From positions 7,310,001-7,374,000 of the forward strand of contig NC_092240.1 in assembly GCF_036320965.1 (NCBI RefSeq): DNA of 64,000 bases. The letters run 5' to 3'. Of the stretch, positions 32,851 to 43,446 are shown piece by piece. The notes under the pieces are model-generated. The model made no database searches, had not been told where the DNA came from, and saw only the letters and a list, made by a program, of their open reading frames with translations. How positions within the stretch are numbered: position 1 is the stretch's first letter; the number at the start of each line of letters is the position of its first letter. The stretch comes from Panulirus ornatus. Taxonomy: Eukaryota > Arthropoda > Malacostraca > Decapoda > Palinuridae. The position numbers were made by a program, and so were the translations under genes.

Positions 32851-33710
32851 GTATGCACGTTACCCACACTTGGATTACCGAGATATAAATAAAGGGCGTC
32901 TTCCACAAGAACATCCGACGGTGGCAAAAAAAATCTTAATATTCATGAGCGTTCCATTAGGAGGGCCAAAGCAGCAGTGGTTGATATCATTCCTGGGACA
33001 AGCAACACCTTGGGGGGGATGATGTTGACGTGATGTAATTTGCATACATCATACGTCGCGGCAAGGGTTGACAAAGGGGCCGACCCACCCCAGCCAAAAA
33101 AAGTGGCGCAGGGAGAAATATCGTCTCGTTGCTGGTGTTTACCTCGTGTGTGTGTGTGTGTGTGTGTGGGTGTGTGTGAGGCACCGGGCCACACCCAGCC
33201 TGATCTACGTCCGGTACTGGGCCATCTAGAAAGTGGGGAGGGAGAGGTGAGGGTGAGGAAGGGGTACCTCACACACCCCAAGTCCACTAAGGCCTTAAGG
33301 TTACGTATTTTTCTTCGATATTGGTGGAACAATAACCTTTTTATAACCTTTGTGGGAGGAGCCTCGGATGAATGGACTTGTAAGTGTTTGTTACGAGTGG
33401 TTAATAATGACGGTTATTGATCATCGGCCGACCTTGGCAGTTAGATGATAATTGGCTGTTTATACCCTAAGAACAATCGTGTGGTGCCGTGTGGTGATTA
33501 TAACCCCCTCGCGAGAGATTGCCTTGGAATGTGTGTTACTCGTTCCTTCAGACTCACATACACACACACACACACACACACACCTCGAAGCTTAGGAACT
33601 AACTCTCTAACCCTCTCACGTCTTTCCCAGCAGGACTACGACTTGGCACACTCTAAAAAGGTTTTGTCATTCCCTCCAAAATTCGTACATACTCTTCCTT
33701 GTCTTATCCT

Positions 33711-33712
<2 letters not shown>
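32851..33712. other. Single-copy region with short GT/AC tracts
   Basis: (GT)n at 33146-33180 and (AC)n at 33558-33584. Frames at 32943-33332 (minus) and 33040-33420 (plus) overlap and cross the GT tract; neither has a recognisable domain. Confidence 0.45.

Positions 33713-33775
<63 letters not shown>
33713..33775. repeat. (GA)n microsatellite
   Basis: About 31 GA units. Confidence 0.97.
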
Positions 33776-33777
<2 letters not shown>

Positions 33778-34113
33778 CGTCTCCAAACACTATATATAAG
33801 ACAAATAGAACATCTTCAGTGTGACAGCTGGTACATACTGCAGCTGCCAGAGGCGTGGCACCGCTGTCAGCAAGTGCTTCATCGCTGCTGCTGACGACGA
33901 CAGCAGCAGCGCACCTCCCCCTCCCCTCCTTTCCTGACACCACGTATTGCCCGCTGACGCCGCATATCTGTTGAGGGATAGGCAGTGGAGGGGGAAACCT
34001 GTGTGGTCTGTTGCCGGGATAATCCAGTGATGAGTGTGTAGGGATGAGTGTGTAAACATTCGTGTGTGACGTGGAAAAACATTTACACTGGATGTCCCTG
34101 AACAGTGATAGAG

Positions 34114-34118
<5 letters not shown>
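33776..34118. other. Single-copy stretch, no gene recognised
   Basis: About 340 bp lying between two GA tracts. No motif I can name. Confidence 0.4.

Positions 34119-34189
<71 letters not shown>
34119..34189. repeat. (GA)n microsatellite
   Basis: About 35 GA units. Confidence 0.97.
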
Positions 34190-34190
<1 letters not shown>

Positions 34191-34334
34191 ATGAAGCAAT
34201 GATCCTTTGGTGGCAGTGAAGCTGTGGTGGAGGGCTTCACTGTGGTGGAGGAGAACAGAGGAGGAGGAGAAGCAAATGATATAGTAACGTACAGCAACAG
34301 GGTTAGAGGCGAGGGGTGAACAGGATGGGTGTGG

Positions 34335-34932
34335 GGTCAGGGAAGGTGAGTAAGATGAGGTGTGACACAAGAGGAGGTGAGTGAGATGAGCCACGCAGGA
34401 CATGAGAGGAGGTGCGTAAGACGAGGCGGAATATGAAAATAGGTGAGTAAGATGAGGCAGGACACAAGAGGAGGTGAGTGAGATGAGCCACGCAGGACAT
34501 AAGAGGAGGTGAGTAAGACGAGGCGGAATATGAAAATAGGTGAGTAAGATGAGGCAGGACACAAGAGGAGGTGAGTCAGGCGAGATGGATCACGAAAGAA
34601 GCTGAGTAAGACGAAGTACGACACGAAAGGATTTAAGATGAGGCAAGCAGGATACGAGAGGAGGTGAGTAAGATGAGACAGGCAGGACACGAGAGGAGGT
34701 GAGTAAGATGAGGCAGGCAGAACACGAAAGGAGGTGAGTAAGATGAGACAGGCAGGACACGAGAGGAGGTGAGTAAGATGAGACAGGCAGGACACGAGAG
34801 GAGGTGAGTAAGATGAGACAGGCAGGACACGAGAGGAGGTGAGTAAGATGAGACAGGCAGGACACGAGAGGAGGTGAGTAAGATGAGGCAGGCAGGACAC
34901 GAGAGGAGGTGAGTAAGATGAGGCAGGACGTG
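34335..34932. repeat. 35-bp minisatellite (aggaggtgagtaagatgag)
   Basis: About 17 units. The 3' block (34650-34932) is nearly homogeneous at 35 bp; the 5' block is diverged and includes two longer composite units (34370-34440 and 34475-34560), so expansion seems to have been recent only on the right. Confidence 0.94.
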
Positions 34933-35068
34933 TGGAATGGTGGAGGTAGGGACTGGCGGAAGGTGGAGGTGGGGTAGTGGAGAATGCATGCACTTGGCCT
35001 CGACCAATACATGTTAGCGCAACACATCCTTAGTCTCGGAAATCTTTTATGCACAGACATGTCCGAGG

Positions 35069-35069
<1 letters not shown>

Positions 35070-35128
<59 letters not shown>
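35070..35128. repeat. (AC)n microsatellite
   Basis: About 29 AC units. Confidence 0.97.
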
Positions 35129-35130
<2 letters not shown>

Positions 35131-35449
35131 TTTTAAAAGCACACATTCTTAGATTTAATCACCACAGGAGGGGAAGCAAATACCTGGACATAAACACTTC
35201 TGGTCGAAAACAAACACATGGCCGCGCCTGCTTAGACGACAACAGACACTCCGCATGTGTTTGTAAGTCAACAAAAACAGGAGAGGGTTGTTATGAGGTG
35301 TGAGTGTCGGCCGTCAGCAAGGTGCACAGCGAGCAGACCCTCATGAAATAAGGTGGAGTGGTCTGCCAAATCCGCTGTAACAACGAACACAGATTCATGA
35401 GAGCGAGGTTAGAGTTCATGTCTCTGTTGGTCGTCTGGATGATTGTGGC
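35129..35449. other. Single-copy stretch, no gene recognised
   Basis: About 320 bp without motif or repeat. Confidence 0.4.
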
Positions 35450-36215
35450 TTTGAGGGTTCCAGAGGGTCGGGGTTCTGGAAGGTCGTGGATCTTTTGGTT
35501 TTTTATGGTCGGGGTTCTGGAAGGTCGTGGATCTTTTGGTTTTATATGGTCAGGGTTCTGGAAGGTTGTGGCTCTTTTAGTTTAATAAGGTCGAGGTTCT
35601 GGAAGGTCGTGGATCTTTTGGTTTTATAAGGTCGGAGTTCTGGAAGGTCGTGGATCTTTTGGTTTTGTATGGTCGGGGTTCTGGATGGTTGTGGATCTTT
35701 TGGTTTTGTATGGTCGGGGTTCTGGATGGTCGTGGATCTTTTGGTTTTGTATGGTCGGGGTTCTGGATGGTCGTGGATCTTTTGGTTTTGTATGGTCGGG
35801 GTTCTGGATGGTCGTGGATCTTTTGGTTTTATATGGTCGGGGTTCTGGAAGGTCGTGGATCTTTTGGTTTTATATGGTCGGGGTTCTGGAAGGTCGTGGA
35901 CCTGTTGGTTTTATATGGTGGGGGTTCTGGAAGGTGGATCTTTTGGTTTTGGATGGTCGGGGTTCTGGAAGGTTGTGGATCTTTTGGTTTAATAAGGTCG
36001 AGGTTCTGGAGGGGTGTGGATCTTTTGGTTTTATATGGTTGAGGTTCTGGAAGGTCGTGGATCTTTTGGTTTTAAATGGTCGGGGTTCTGGAAGGTCGTG
36101 GATCTTTTGGTTATATATGGTCGGGGTTCTGAAAGGAAGGTCTGTCTGTTTCAGATGCTCGAGATTTTAGAAGGTCACGGATCTGCTGGCTTCAGACAGC
36201 CGGGGCTCTGAGAAA
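35450..36215. repeat. 41-bp minisatellite (ggttctggaaggtcgtggat)
   Basis: About 18 units of 41 bp with two alternating linked variants (ggaagg + tttatat, ggatgg + tttgtat) arranged in blocks. Units decay after ~36130. Confidence 0.95.
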
Positions 36216-36669
36216 GGTCGGGAACTGTTAATTCCAGATGGTCGGGGTCTTAGGACGGTCGGGACCGGATGGTTTCCAGAAACTCGTGGGTTTTGGAGGG
36301 CTGCAGCCCCAATGGTCAGAATTGTGGGCTGGAAACGAGGTAAATAAGTCTTGGAGAGCTGGGTCTTGGTGGTTCTTGATGGCCGAGGCTTCCATGGGTT
36401 TGAAGAACCTGGTGTTCCAGTGATTCTCCTGGTGGTTTTGGAAGGCACGTCGAGAGACCCTTTTGGTCTTCAAGGCTCTTGTCTTCGAGGAATTGACTTT
36501 GGTGGCCACTTGAACGCCAAGGATCCAGTTGGGGGGGTTGGGGGGAGTTTGGAAAGAGGTCTGGCTTCCCGTTCCTCAAGGTGTGTCTGGAATGATCATA
36601 ACTAAACTTGTGGTACCGAGGCGGTGGTGTGAGTGGTCGTGGTGAGCGGTGGTGGGAGCGACCTCGGAG
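36216..36669. other. Decayed flank of the 41-bp array, then single-copy DNA
   Basis: Up to ~36470 there are recurrent ggttttgga, ggtcttgg and gatggtcgg words reminiscent of the array but no regular period. No gene recognised. Confidence 0.5.
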
Positions 36670-36790
36670 TGGCGGCGCTGCTGCTGCTGCTGCTGCTGGT
36701 CAGGTTGTCTGCTGCAAGACGGAGGCGTCGGGGCGGCTCTGGTGCTGCAGCTGCTGGTCAGGTTGTCTGCTGCAAGACGGAGGCGTCGCG
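36670..36790. repeat. (CTG)n and a 48-bp tandem duplication
   Basis: Seven CTG-type triplets precede two adjacent copies of a segment containing ggtcaggttgtctgctgcaa and gacggaggcgtcg. Confidence 0.88.
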
Positions 36791-37001
36791 GGCCTATGAT
36801 GACGCTGTGAGGAAGCCAAGCAACACACCCAATCCATCCTCCGTCCCTCCCTCGCTGCACCTGACCACACCACTGCCACCTGCAGTCGTGCCTGGCTACC
36901 CTAGTGTTGCACTGGCATCTTATATGAATACGAGTAATACAAGAACACATATACGTAATCGTGAAATTATGTATATCACGTGTGTAGGATTACTTAGAAG
37001 T

Positions 37002-37182
<181 letters not shown>

Positions 37183-37271
37183 CCAGAGGTTGAACCATTA
37201 TGTGACGTTCATTTTTTCATTCATTTCAAGCTAAAAGTTTGTTTTCTAAATTGTTTCTTACATTTTTCATA

Positions 37272-37272
<1 letters not shown>

Positions 37273-37330
<58 letters not shown>

Positions 37331-37345
37331 GTGTGTGTGTGTGTA

Positions 37346-37396
<51 letters not shown>

Positions 37397-37399
37397 TAT
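37273..37399. repeat. (GT)n then (TA)n flanking the LINE 5' end
   Basis: About 42 GT units with isolated C and A changes run into ~17 TA units that end at the first base of the LINE. Confidence 0.95.
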
Positions 37400-37518
37400 C
37401 CCTGGGGATAGGGGTGAAAGAATACTTCCCACGTATTCCTCGCGTGTCGTAGAAAGCGACTAGAGGGGACGGGAGCGGGGGGCCGGAAATCCTCCCCTCC
37501 TTGTATTAACTTTCTAAA

Positions 37519-39090
37519 ATGGGAAACAGAAGAAGGAGTCACGCGGGGAGTGCTCATCCTCCTCGAAGGCTCAGAGTGGGGTGCCTAAATGTGTGTGGAT
37601 GTAACCAAGATGTGAAAAAAGGAGAGATAGGTAGTATGTTTGAGGAAAGGAACCTGGATGTTTTGGCTCTGAGTGAAACGAAGCTCAAGGGTAAAGGGGA
37701 AGAGTGGTTTGGAAATGTCTGGGGAGTGAAGTCAGGGGTTAGTGAGAGGACAAGAGCAAGGGAAGGAGTAGCAATACTCCTGAAACAGGAGTTGTGGGAG
37801 TATGTGATAGAATGTAAGAAAGTAAATTCTCGATTAATATGGGTAAAATTGAAAGTTGATGGAGAGAGGTGGGTGATTATTGGTGCATATGCACCTGGGC
37901 ATGAGAAGAAAGATCATGAGAGGCAAGTGTTTTGGGAGCAGCTAAATGAGTGTGTTAGCGGTTTTGATGCACGAGACCGGGTTATAGTGATGGGCGATTT
38001 GAATGCAAATGTGAGTAATGTGGCAGTTGAGGGAATAATTGGTATGCATGGGGTGTTCAGTGTTGTAAATGGAAATGGTGAAGAGCTTGTAGATTTATGT
38101 GCTGAAAAAGGACTGATGATTGGGAATACCTGGTTTAAAAAGCGAGATATACATAAGTATACTTATGTAAGTAGGAGAGATGGCCAGAGAGCGTTATTGG
38201 ATTACGTGTTAATTGACAGGCGTGCGAAAGAGAGACTTTTGGATGTCAATGTGCTGAGAGGTGCAACTGGAGGGATGTCTGATCATTATCTTGTGGAGGC
38301 TAAGGTGAAGATTAGTATGGGTTTTCAGAAAAGAAGAGTGAATGTTGGGGTGAAGAAGGTGGTGAGAGTAAGTGAGCTTGGGAAGGAGACCTGTGTGAAG
38401 AAGTATCAGGAGAGACTGTGTACAGAATGGAAAAAGGTGAGAACAATGGAAGTAAGGGGAGTGGGGGAGGAATGGGATGTATTTAGGGAATCAGTGATGG
38501 ATTGCGCAAAAGATGCTTGTGGCATGAGAAGAGTGGGAGGTGGGCTGTTTAGAAAGGGTAGTGAGTGGTGGGATGAAGAAGTAAGAGTATTAGTGAAAGA
38601 GAAGAGAGAGGCATTTGGACGATTTTTGCAGGGAAAAAATGCAATTGAGTGGGAGAAGTATAAAAGAAAGAGACAGGAGGTCAAGAGAAAGGTGCAAGAG
38701 GTGAAAAAAAGGGCAAATGAGAGTTGGGGTGAGAGACTATCAGTAAATTTTAGGGAGAATAAAAAGATGTTCTGGAAGGAGGTAAATAGGGTGCGTAAGA
38801 CAAGGGAGCAAATGGGAACTTCAGCGAAGGGCGTAAATGGGGAGGTGATAACAAGTAGTGGTGATGTGAGAAGGAGATGGAATGAGTATTTTGAAGGTTT
38901 GTTGAATGTGTCTGATGACAGAGTGGCAGATATAGGGTGTTTGGGTCGAGGTGGTGTGCAAAGTGAGAGGGTTAGGGAAAATGATTTGGTAAACAGAGAA
39001 GAGGTAGTAAAAGCTTTGCGGAAGATGAAAGCCGGCAAGGCAGCAGGTTTGGATGGTATTGCAGTGGAATTTATTAAAAAAAGGGGGTGA
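37519..39090 (+). CDS. LINE endonuclease and N-terminal RT region (frameshifted)
   Basis: The ATG at 37519 opens 523 codons, of which ~519 are native. Residues ~18-265 form an APE-type endonuclease that would nick the target DNA to prime reverse transcription. Visible family motifs are LNVCG (Asn24), LSETKL (Glu53), GAYAP (Tyr124), GDLNAN (Asp160, Asn162), LLDYVLID (Asp228) and SDH (254-256), so every expected catalytic block is present. Residues ~290-480 are a basic, charged linker rich in KRK and EVKKR words. The RT domain begins near the end with GKAAGLDGIAVEF. A seven-A run (39076-39082) where six would keep frame shifts translation to a TGA at 39088-39090. The intact blocks upstream suggest the break is recent, or a sequencing error in a homopolymer. 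Confidence 0.9.
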   Translation: MGNRRRSHAGSAHPPRRLRVGCLNVCGCNQDVKKGEIGSMFEERNLDVLALSETKLKGKGEEWFGNVWGVKSGVSERTRAREGVAILLKQELWEYVIECKKVNSRLIWVKLKVDGERWVIIGAYAPGHEKKDHERQVFWEQLNECVSGFDARDRVIVMGDLNANVSNVAVEGIIGMHGVFSVVNGNGEELVDLCAEKGLMIGNTWFKKRDIHKYTYVSRRDGQRALLDYVLIDRRAKERLLDVNVLRGATGGMSDHYLVEAKVKISMGFQKRRVNVGVKKVVRVSELGKETCVKKYQERLCTEWKKVRTMEVRGVGEEWDVFRESVMDCAKDACGMRRVGGGLFRKGSEWWDEEVRVLVKEKREAFGRFLQGKNAIEWEKYKRKRQEVKRKVQEVKKRANESWGERLSVNFRENKKMFWKEVNRVRKTREQMGTSAKGVNGEVITSSGDVRRRWNEYFEGLLNVSDDRVADIGCLGRGGVQSERVRENDLVNREEVVKALRKMKAGKAAGLDGIAVEFIKKRG

Positions 39091-40516
39091 CTGTATTGTT
39101 GACTGGTTGGTAAGGTTACTTAATGTATGTATGACTCATGGTGAGGTGCCTGAGGATTGGCGGAATGCGTGCATAGTGCCATTGTACAAAGGCAAAGGGG
39201 ATAAGAGTGAGTGCTCAAATTACAGAGGTATAAGTTTGTTGAGTATTCCTGGTAAATTATATGGGAGAGTATTGATTGAGAGGGTGAAGGCATGTACAGA
39301 GCATCAGATTGGGGAAGAGCAGTGTGGTTTCAGAAGTGGTAGAGGATGTGTGGATCAGGTGTTTGCTTTGAAGAATGTATGTGAGAAATACTTAGAAAAA
39401 CAAATGGATTTGTATGTAGCATTTATGGATCTGGAGAAGGCATATGATAGAGTTGATAGAGATGCTCTGTGGAAGGTATTAAGAATATATGGTGTGGGAG
39501 GCAAGTTGTTAGAAGCAGTGAAAAGTTTTTATCGAGGATGCAAGGCATGTGTACGTGTAGGAAGAGAGGAAAGTGATTGGTTCTCAGTGAATGTAGGTTT
39601 GCGGCAGGGGTGTGTGATGTCTCCATGGTTGTTTAATTTGTTTATGGATGGGGTTGTTAGGGAGGAAAATGCAAGAGTCTTGGAAAGAGGGGCAAGTATG
39701 AAGTCTGTTGGGGATGAGAGAGCTTGGGAAGTGAGTCAGTTGTTGTTTGCTGATGATACAGCGCTGGTGGCGGATTCATGTGAGAAACTGCAGAAGCTGG
39801 TGACGGAGTTTGGTAAAGTGTGTGGAAGAAGAAAGTTAAGAGTAAATGTGAATAAGAGCAAGGTTATTAGGTACAGTAGGGTTGAGGGTCAAGTCAATTG
39901 GGAGGTGAGTTTGAATGGAGAAAAACTGGAGGAAGTGAAGTGTTTTAGATATCTGGGAGTGGATCTGTCAGCGGATGGAACCATGGAAGCGGAAGTGGAT
40001 CATAGGATGGGGGAGGGGGCGAAAATTTTGGGAGCCTTGAAAAATGTGTGGAAGTCGAGAACATTATCCCGGAAAGCAAAAATGGGTATGTTTGAAGGAA
40101 TAGTAGTTCCAACAATGTTGTATGGTTGCGAGGCGTGGGATATGGATAGAGTTGTGCGCAGGAGGATGGATGTGCTGGAAATGAGATGTTTGAGGACAAT
40201 GTGTGGTGTGAGGTGGTTTGATCGAGTAAGTAACGTAAGGGTAAGAGAGATGTGTGGAAATAAAAAGAGCGTGGTTGAGAGAGCAGAAGAGGGTGTTTTG
40301 AAATGGTTTGGGCACATGGAGAGAATGAGTGAGGAAAGATTGACCAAGAGGATATATGTGTCGGAGGTGGAGGGAACGAGGAGAAGAGGGAGACCAAATT
40401 GGAGGTGGAAAGATGGAGTGAAAAGGATTTTGTGTGATCGGGGCCTGAACATGCAGGAGGGTGAAAGGAGGGCAAGGAATAGAGTGAATTGGAGCGATGT
40501 GGTATACAGGGGTTGA
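39077..40516 (+). CDS. LINE reverse transcriptase, continuation after the frameshift
   Basis: In the frame of an ATG at 39053 (probably not a real start), ~479 codons complete the polyprotein. RT blocks in order: YRGISLLSIPGKLYGRV, QCGFRSGRGCVDQ, FMDLEKAYDRVD (motif A with its Asp), GLRQGCVMSPWLFN (motif B), FADD (motif C, codons 39746-39757), NKSKVI and FRYLGVDL. The C-terminal region has YGCEAW, KWFGHMERM and RRRGRPNWRWKDGV. No RNase H and no Cys-His zinc knuckle are evident. The product would copy LINE RNA into DNA at the nick. The copy at 19541-20824 matches without indels and with ~15 amino-acid differences. The domain looks functional apart from the upstream break. Confidence 0.92.
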   Translation, partial: KKGGDCIVDWLVRLLNVCMTHGEVPEDWRNACIVPLYKGKGDKSECSNYRGISLLSIPGKLYGRVLIERVKACTEHQIGEEQCGFRSGRGCVDQVFALKNVCEKYLEKQMDLYVAFMDLEKAYDRVDRDALWKVLRIYGVGGKLLEAVKSFYRGCKACVRVGREESDWFSVNVGLRQGCVMSPWLFNLFMDGVVREENARVLERGASMKSVGDERAWEVSQLLFADDTALVADSCEKLQKLVTEFGKVCGRRKLRVNVNKSKVIRYSRVEGQVNWEVSLNGEKLEEVKCFRYLGVDLSADGTMEAEVDHRMGEGAKILGALKNVWKSRTLSRKAKMGMFEGIVVPTMLYGCEAWDMDRVVRRRMDVLEMRCLRTMCGVRWFDRVSNVRVREMCGNKKSVVERAEEGVLKWFGHMERMSEERLTKRIYVSEVEGTRRRGRPNWRWKDGVKRILCDRGLNMQEGERRARNRVNWSDVVYRG

Positions 40517-40673
40517 CGTGCTGTCAGTGGATTGAATCAAGGCATGTGAAGCGTCCGGGGTAAACCATGGAAAGCTGTGTAGGTATGTATATTTGCGTGT
40601 GTGGACGTGTGTATGTACATGTGTATGGGGGGGGTTGGGCCATTTCTTTCGTCTGTTTCCTTGCGCTACCTCG

Positions 40674-40688
40674 CAAACGCGGGAGACA
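40674..40688 (+). other. 3' hairpin of the LINE
   Basis: cctcgcaaacgcggg: CGC pairs with GCG and the outer CC with GG around one bulged T, closing a four-base loop. The same stem occurs at the 3' end of all six related insertions in the window with loops AAAC, TAAC, TATC or TAAT. Some LINE reverse transcriptases recognise 3' stem-loops of their RNA; a role here is inference. Confidence 0.6.
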
Positions 40689-40700
40689 GCGACAAAGTAT

Positions 40701-40716
<16 letters not shown>

Positions 40717-40795
<79 letters not shown>
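40717..40795. repeat. (TA)n tail of the LINE
   Basis: About 39 TA units directly after the A run. Confidence 0.95.
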
Positions 40796-40797
<2 letters not shown>

Positions 40798-40844
40798 GAC
40801 TAATTATGTTGTTAACGGTCATATGCGTGACACATTTAGCAATC

Positions 40845-40889
<45 letters not shown>

Positions 40890-41054
40890 GCTGACATGTC
40901 CCCCCCCCTCTTCCCCCACTCCCAGCCAGCACCAGTGGGCGACCGGAGCTCCTGCCTCAAATACGCTTGTTTCTCCCCCTCAGCTAACGACCCAGTCGTG
41001 TCTCGCATGCTACTAACACACCGTCTTACCATTTTCTCTCTGTATTTACCAGTC

Positions 41055-41056
<2 letters not shown>
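40796..41056. other. Spacer with (GT)n 40848-40888
   Basis: About 20 GT units within single-copy DNA. No gene recognised. Confidence 0.6.

Positions 41057-41141
<85 letters not shown>
41057..41141. repeat. (CT)n microsatellite
   Basis: About 42 CT units. Confidence 0.97.
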
Positions 41142-41143
<2 letters not shown>

Positions 41144-41307
41144 ATGAGATATTGTGAGCTCAGGGTATACATAATGGATGGCAATATGTCGTCTGGAACC
41201 TCTTCTTCTTCTGTCCTTTTGGCCTAATATGGTGGACATAATGACGGCCAGCGAGCCAAGGTCTCTCCTCCGTGTGTCCTGGGGTCCACATCAGAGACCC
41301 ATCAAGG

Positions 41308-41419
<112 letters not shown>

Positions 41420-41544
41420 GCCTTCCCATAGTGACTATATTCTCCTGGATGATTATCTGTCAAGATCATTTTTATGTCGACGGGCCAGCGGTGCCGGAGC
41501 CACGATCACTGACCTTGTTTGATCATCTCATGTGGCGCTGACCT

Positions 41545-42100
41545 TAATGATGACGTCACGGGTGATTGGCACTGATGATGTCACGGGTGATTGGCACTGA
41601 TGACGTCATGGATGATTGGCACTGAGGACGTCACGGGACGGGTGGCACTGAGGACGTCACGGGACGGGTGGCACTGAGGACGTCACGGGACGGGTGGCAC
41701 TGAGGACGTCACGGGACGGGTGGCACTGAGGACGTCACGGGACGGGTGGCACTGAGGACGTCACGGGACGGGTAGCACCGAGGACGTCACGGGACGGGTG
41801 GCACTGAGGACGTCACGGGACGAGTGGCAGCGAGGACGTCACGGGACGGGTAGCACTGAGGACGTCACGGGACGGGTGGCACTGAGGACGTCACGGGACG
41901 GGTGGCACTGAGGACGTCACGGGACGGGTGGCACTGAGGACGTCACGGGACGGGTAGCACCGAGGACGTCACGGGACGGGTGGCACTGAGGACGTCACGG
42001 GACGGGTGGCACTGAGGACGTCACGGGACGGGTGGCACTGAGGACGTCACGGGACGGGTGGCACTGAGGACGTCACGGGACGGGTGGCAGCGAGGACGCT
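41545..42100. repeat. 26-bp minisatellite (gacgtcacgggacgggtggc)
   Basis: About 21 units. The first three are a diverged form (gatgacgtcacgggtgattg); the remaining ~18 are near identical. Every unit carries gacgtca, close to the CREB/ATF octamer; units 1 and 3 have the perfect tgacgtca (41551-41558, 41601-41608). Confidence 0.96.
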
Positions 42101-42184
42101 GGCTGTTTACATGAGACCATCTGTACTCATGTTTAATGTCTCACCTGAAGCACTACTGGAGGGGGGGTCAACGCTCGCTTAATG

Positions 42185-42185
<1 letters not shown>

Positions 42186-42268
<83 letters not shown>

Positions 42269-42392
42269 AGAACCTGTTCCTCCCTCGCCTGATGGTCGTT
42301 AAGGCATTAAGACCGCAAATGACACCTGGGAAGACTGATGACTCCGGCCGAGTTGAAAACCATTATAGAAACACCTGTGTGTGTGTGTGTGT

Positions 42393-42440
<48 letters not shown>

Positions 42441-42506
42441 AACCCACGTCTGCAGCATCCATCCTCCTGGCGTTGATGCTAGGAATCAAAATCACAACTT
42501 TCTTAG

Positions 42507-42582
<76 letters not shown>

Positions 42583-42597
42583 TTTTATTTGTAGCTT

Positions 42598-42666
<69 letters not shown>

Positions 42667-42700
42667 ACCTATCTATCTATCTATCTACCTATCTATCTGT
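42186..42700. repeat. Cluster of CT, GT, GA and TATC microsatellites
   Basis: (CT)n 42186-42267, (GT)n 42375-42440, (GA)n 42509-42580 and (CT)n/(TATC)n 42602-42700. The GA and following CT tracts are only ~20 bp apart and complementary, so they could fold into a long hairpin. Confidence 0.95.
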
Positions 42701-42961
42701 CTTACTATTCATATCATACACGATTACATTATATCAGAGAAACTCGAGGTTGGTCACAACACGTGAATAGTGTATTGATCTCAAGAGTCCACCGACGCAC
42801 AGGGAGGCCAGCGTAGCCTGGCTCCCACCGACCCTGTGAGGGCATCATGACCTCTCGGGCTTCAGCACAACCTGGCCTCCGACGAGGTCATGAACTGGCG
42901 GCCTTCGAGACCTGCCATTCCCAGGTATGACGCCTGCAGGTGTTGGCACTCATCACCTGGG
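42701..42961. other. Spacer, nothing recognised
   Basis: Single-copy GC-rich DNA with no motif I can name. Confidence 0.4.
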
Positions 42962-43350
42962 ACATGCTGCACCCTCCCTGCCTACAGCAACACTCACCCT
43001 CCTGCCTACAGCCATCACTCACCCTCCCTGCCTGCAGCCAACACTCACCCTTCCTGCCTACAGCCATCACTCACCCTCCCTGCCTACAGTCAACACTCAC
43101 CCTCCTGCCTACAGCCATCGCTCACCCTCCTGCCTACAGCCATCACTCACCCTCCCTCCCTGCCTACAGCCATCGCTCATCCTCCCTGCCTACAGCCATC
43201 GCTCATCCTCCCTGCCTACAGCCATCACTCACCCTCCCTCCCTGCCTACAGCCAACACTCACCCTCCCTCCCTGCCTACAGTCAACACTCACCCTCCCTG
43301 CCTACAGCAACACTCACCCTCCCTGCTACAGCCATCGCTCACCCTTCCTG
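42962..43350. repeat. 27-bp minisatellite A, left block (ctgcctacagccatcactca)
   Basis: About 14 units of 27-31 bp with ccctccctgcctacagcca, the extra bases being additional ccct. The same family resumes at 44219. Confidence 0.94.
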
Positions 43351-43403
43351 CTACCCCCTCACCTTGGGTGATGCTGGCGGGGTGTGGGGTGATGTGGGTG
43401 TGG

Positions 43404-43417
<14 letters not shown>
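43351..43417. repeat. 67-bp block, copy 1
   Basis: Begins ctaccccctcaccttgggtg and ends in ggctggctggctgg. An identical block lies at 45707-45773. Here it leads into the CTGG-based minisatellite B. Confidence 0.92.

Positions 43418-43446
<29 letters not shown>

Larger units (their letters stand above)
37400..40716 (+). mobile_element. RTE-like non-LTR retrotransposon, near full length
   Basis: About 3.3 kb: a 119-bp 5'UTR starting ccctggggatagggg, one long coding region (37519-40516, interrupted by a single frameshift), a ~185-bp 3'UTR, a 15-base 3' hairpin (40674-40688), 16 A and (TA)n. Endonuclease-RT order, the absence of a gag-like ORF1 and of RNase H, a total of about 998 codons and a microsatellite tail fit the RTE clade; a phylogeny is needed to settle it. 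The start is set by the shared ccctgggg start of the mini-element at 19292-19528. No target-site duplication can be read because both flanks are (TA)n. Confidence 0.92.

Noticed and set aside
38406..39038. Minus-strand Phe/Ser-rich 210-codon frame inside the LINE
   Set aside because: Antisense shadow of the endonuclease/RT coding region with GA-rich codons; no independent support.
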